This document shows, in pieces, positions 14,107 to 14,159 of a stretch of 14,159 nt of DNA. Location of the stretch: positions 1 through 14,159 of the forward strand of contig JAAYZM010000515.1 of assembly GCA_012514835.1 (NCBI GenBank). The letters are read 5' to 3'. Source of the DNA: Actinomycetales bacterium. Lineage in GTDB: Bacteria > Actinomycetota > Actinomycetes > Actinomycetales > Cellulomonadaceae. The stretch's first letter is position 1. Each line of letters begins with the position of its first letter. Under the pieces are notes generated by a model. The model was not told where the DNA came from, ran no database searches, and was given only the letters and a program-made list of their open reading frames with translations. The translations under genes were made by a program, and so were the position numbers.

Positions 14107-14159
14107 CAGCGCACCACCTCGAGCCGCCCGAGGGCCTCGATCTGCGCGAAGACCTCGGG
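14106..14159 (-). CDS. C-terminal end of an unidentified protein, cut by the window edge
   Basis: Seventeen codons ending in TGA (14108-14106) encode PEVFAQIEALGRLEVVR. The frame is supported by its one-base overlap with the MarC start and by amphipathic, actinobacterial-style codon use. A PHP-domain phosphoesterase is a neighbour I associate with MarC genes in actinobacteria, but 17 residues do not allow identification. Confidence 0.5.
   Translation of the reverse strand, partial: PEVFAQIEALGRLEVVR

Noticed and set aside
1..14159. Mobile element, CRISPR array, tRNA/rRNA or phage-defence island
   Set aside because: No transposase, integrase, spaced repeats or RNA gene was seen. AdnAB is a repair enzyme here and the neighbours are conserved chromosomal genes.

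Overview
The window is about 14 kb of very GC-rich DNA with strong G/C bias at third codon positions, GTG as well as ATG starts, and several genes that appear to be leaderless. Together with the gene content this indicates an actinomycete; a Micrococcales member of the Cellulomonas type is my best guess, from protein character only and not from any search. From memory, the order adnB-adnA / DUF3152 / TetR / DUF3107 / ferritin-like protein / RhlE-type helicase resembles Mycobacterium tuberculosis Rv3201c to Rv3211, so most of the window looks like a conserved actinobacterial chromosomal backbone and not a mobile island.

Layout. A phosphotransferase-fold gene (99-1037, +) converges on a minus-strand block of adnB (1084-4410), adnA (4407-7658) and a DUF3152 membrane-anchored putative zinc protease (7737-8684). 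adnA and adnB overlap by an ATGA and encode the two subunits of the AdnAB end-resecting helicase-nuclease. Divergent from DUF3152 are a TetR-family regulator (8744-9409) and a small DUF3107 protein (9593-9820), both +. A ferritin-like-fold gene (9847-10524, -) converges on DUF3107 and is divergent from a DEAD-box RNA helicase (10798-12513, +) with a roughly 190-nt leader. The right end is a minus-strand group: a partial unidentified gene (14106-14159), a MarC-family membrane protein (13483-14106) and a GH43-like intracellular glycosidase (12520-13431).

The most striking feature is that adnA carries a single in-frame TAG at 6594-6596. It separates the Walker A/B half of the motor from the rest of the motor and the Fe-S nuclease. 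The reading frame is identical on both sides, so this is a nonsense codon (or sequencing error, or readthrough site), not a frameshift. A GTG with a plausible ribosome-binding site lies 18 nt downstream and could allow reinitiation. The partner adnB is intact with all motifs.

Other points of interest are a repeated TANNNT-N6-GTG leaderless promoter/start arrangement at three genes, a helicase leader that can fold over its own Shine-Dalgarno and start codon, and a 10-bp direct repeat between the divergent DUF3152 and TetR genes. Three proteins also carry changed active-site residues: the kinase-fold protein, the ferritin-like protein and the AdnA Walker A. I found no tRNA, rRNA, CRISPR array, insertion sequence or integrase, and no gene-free stretch longer than 300 bases. 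I do not see an obviously new multi-gene system here.
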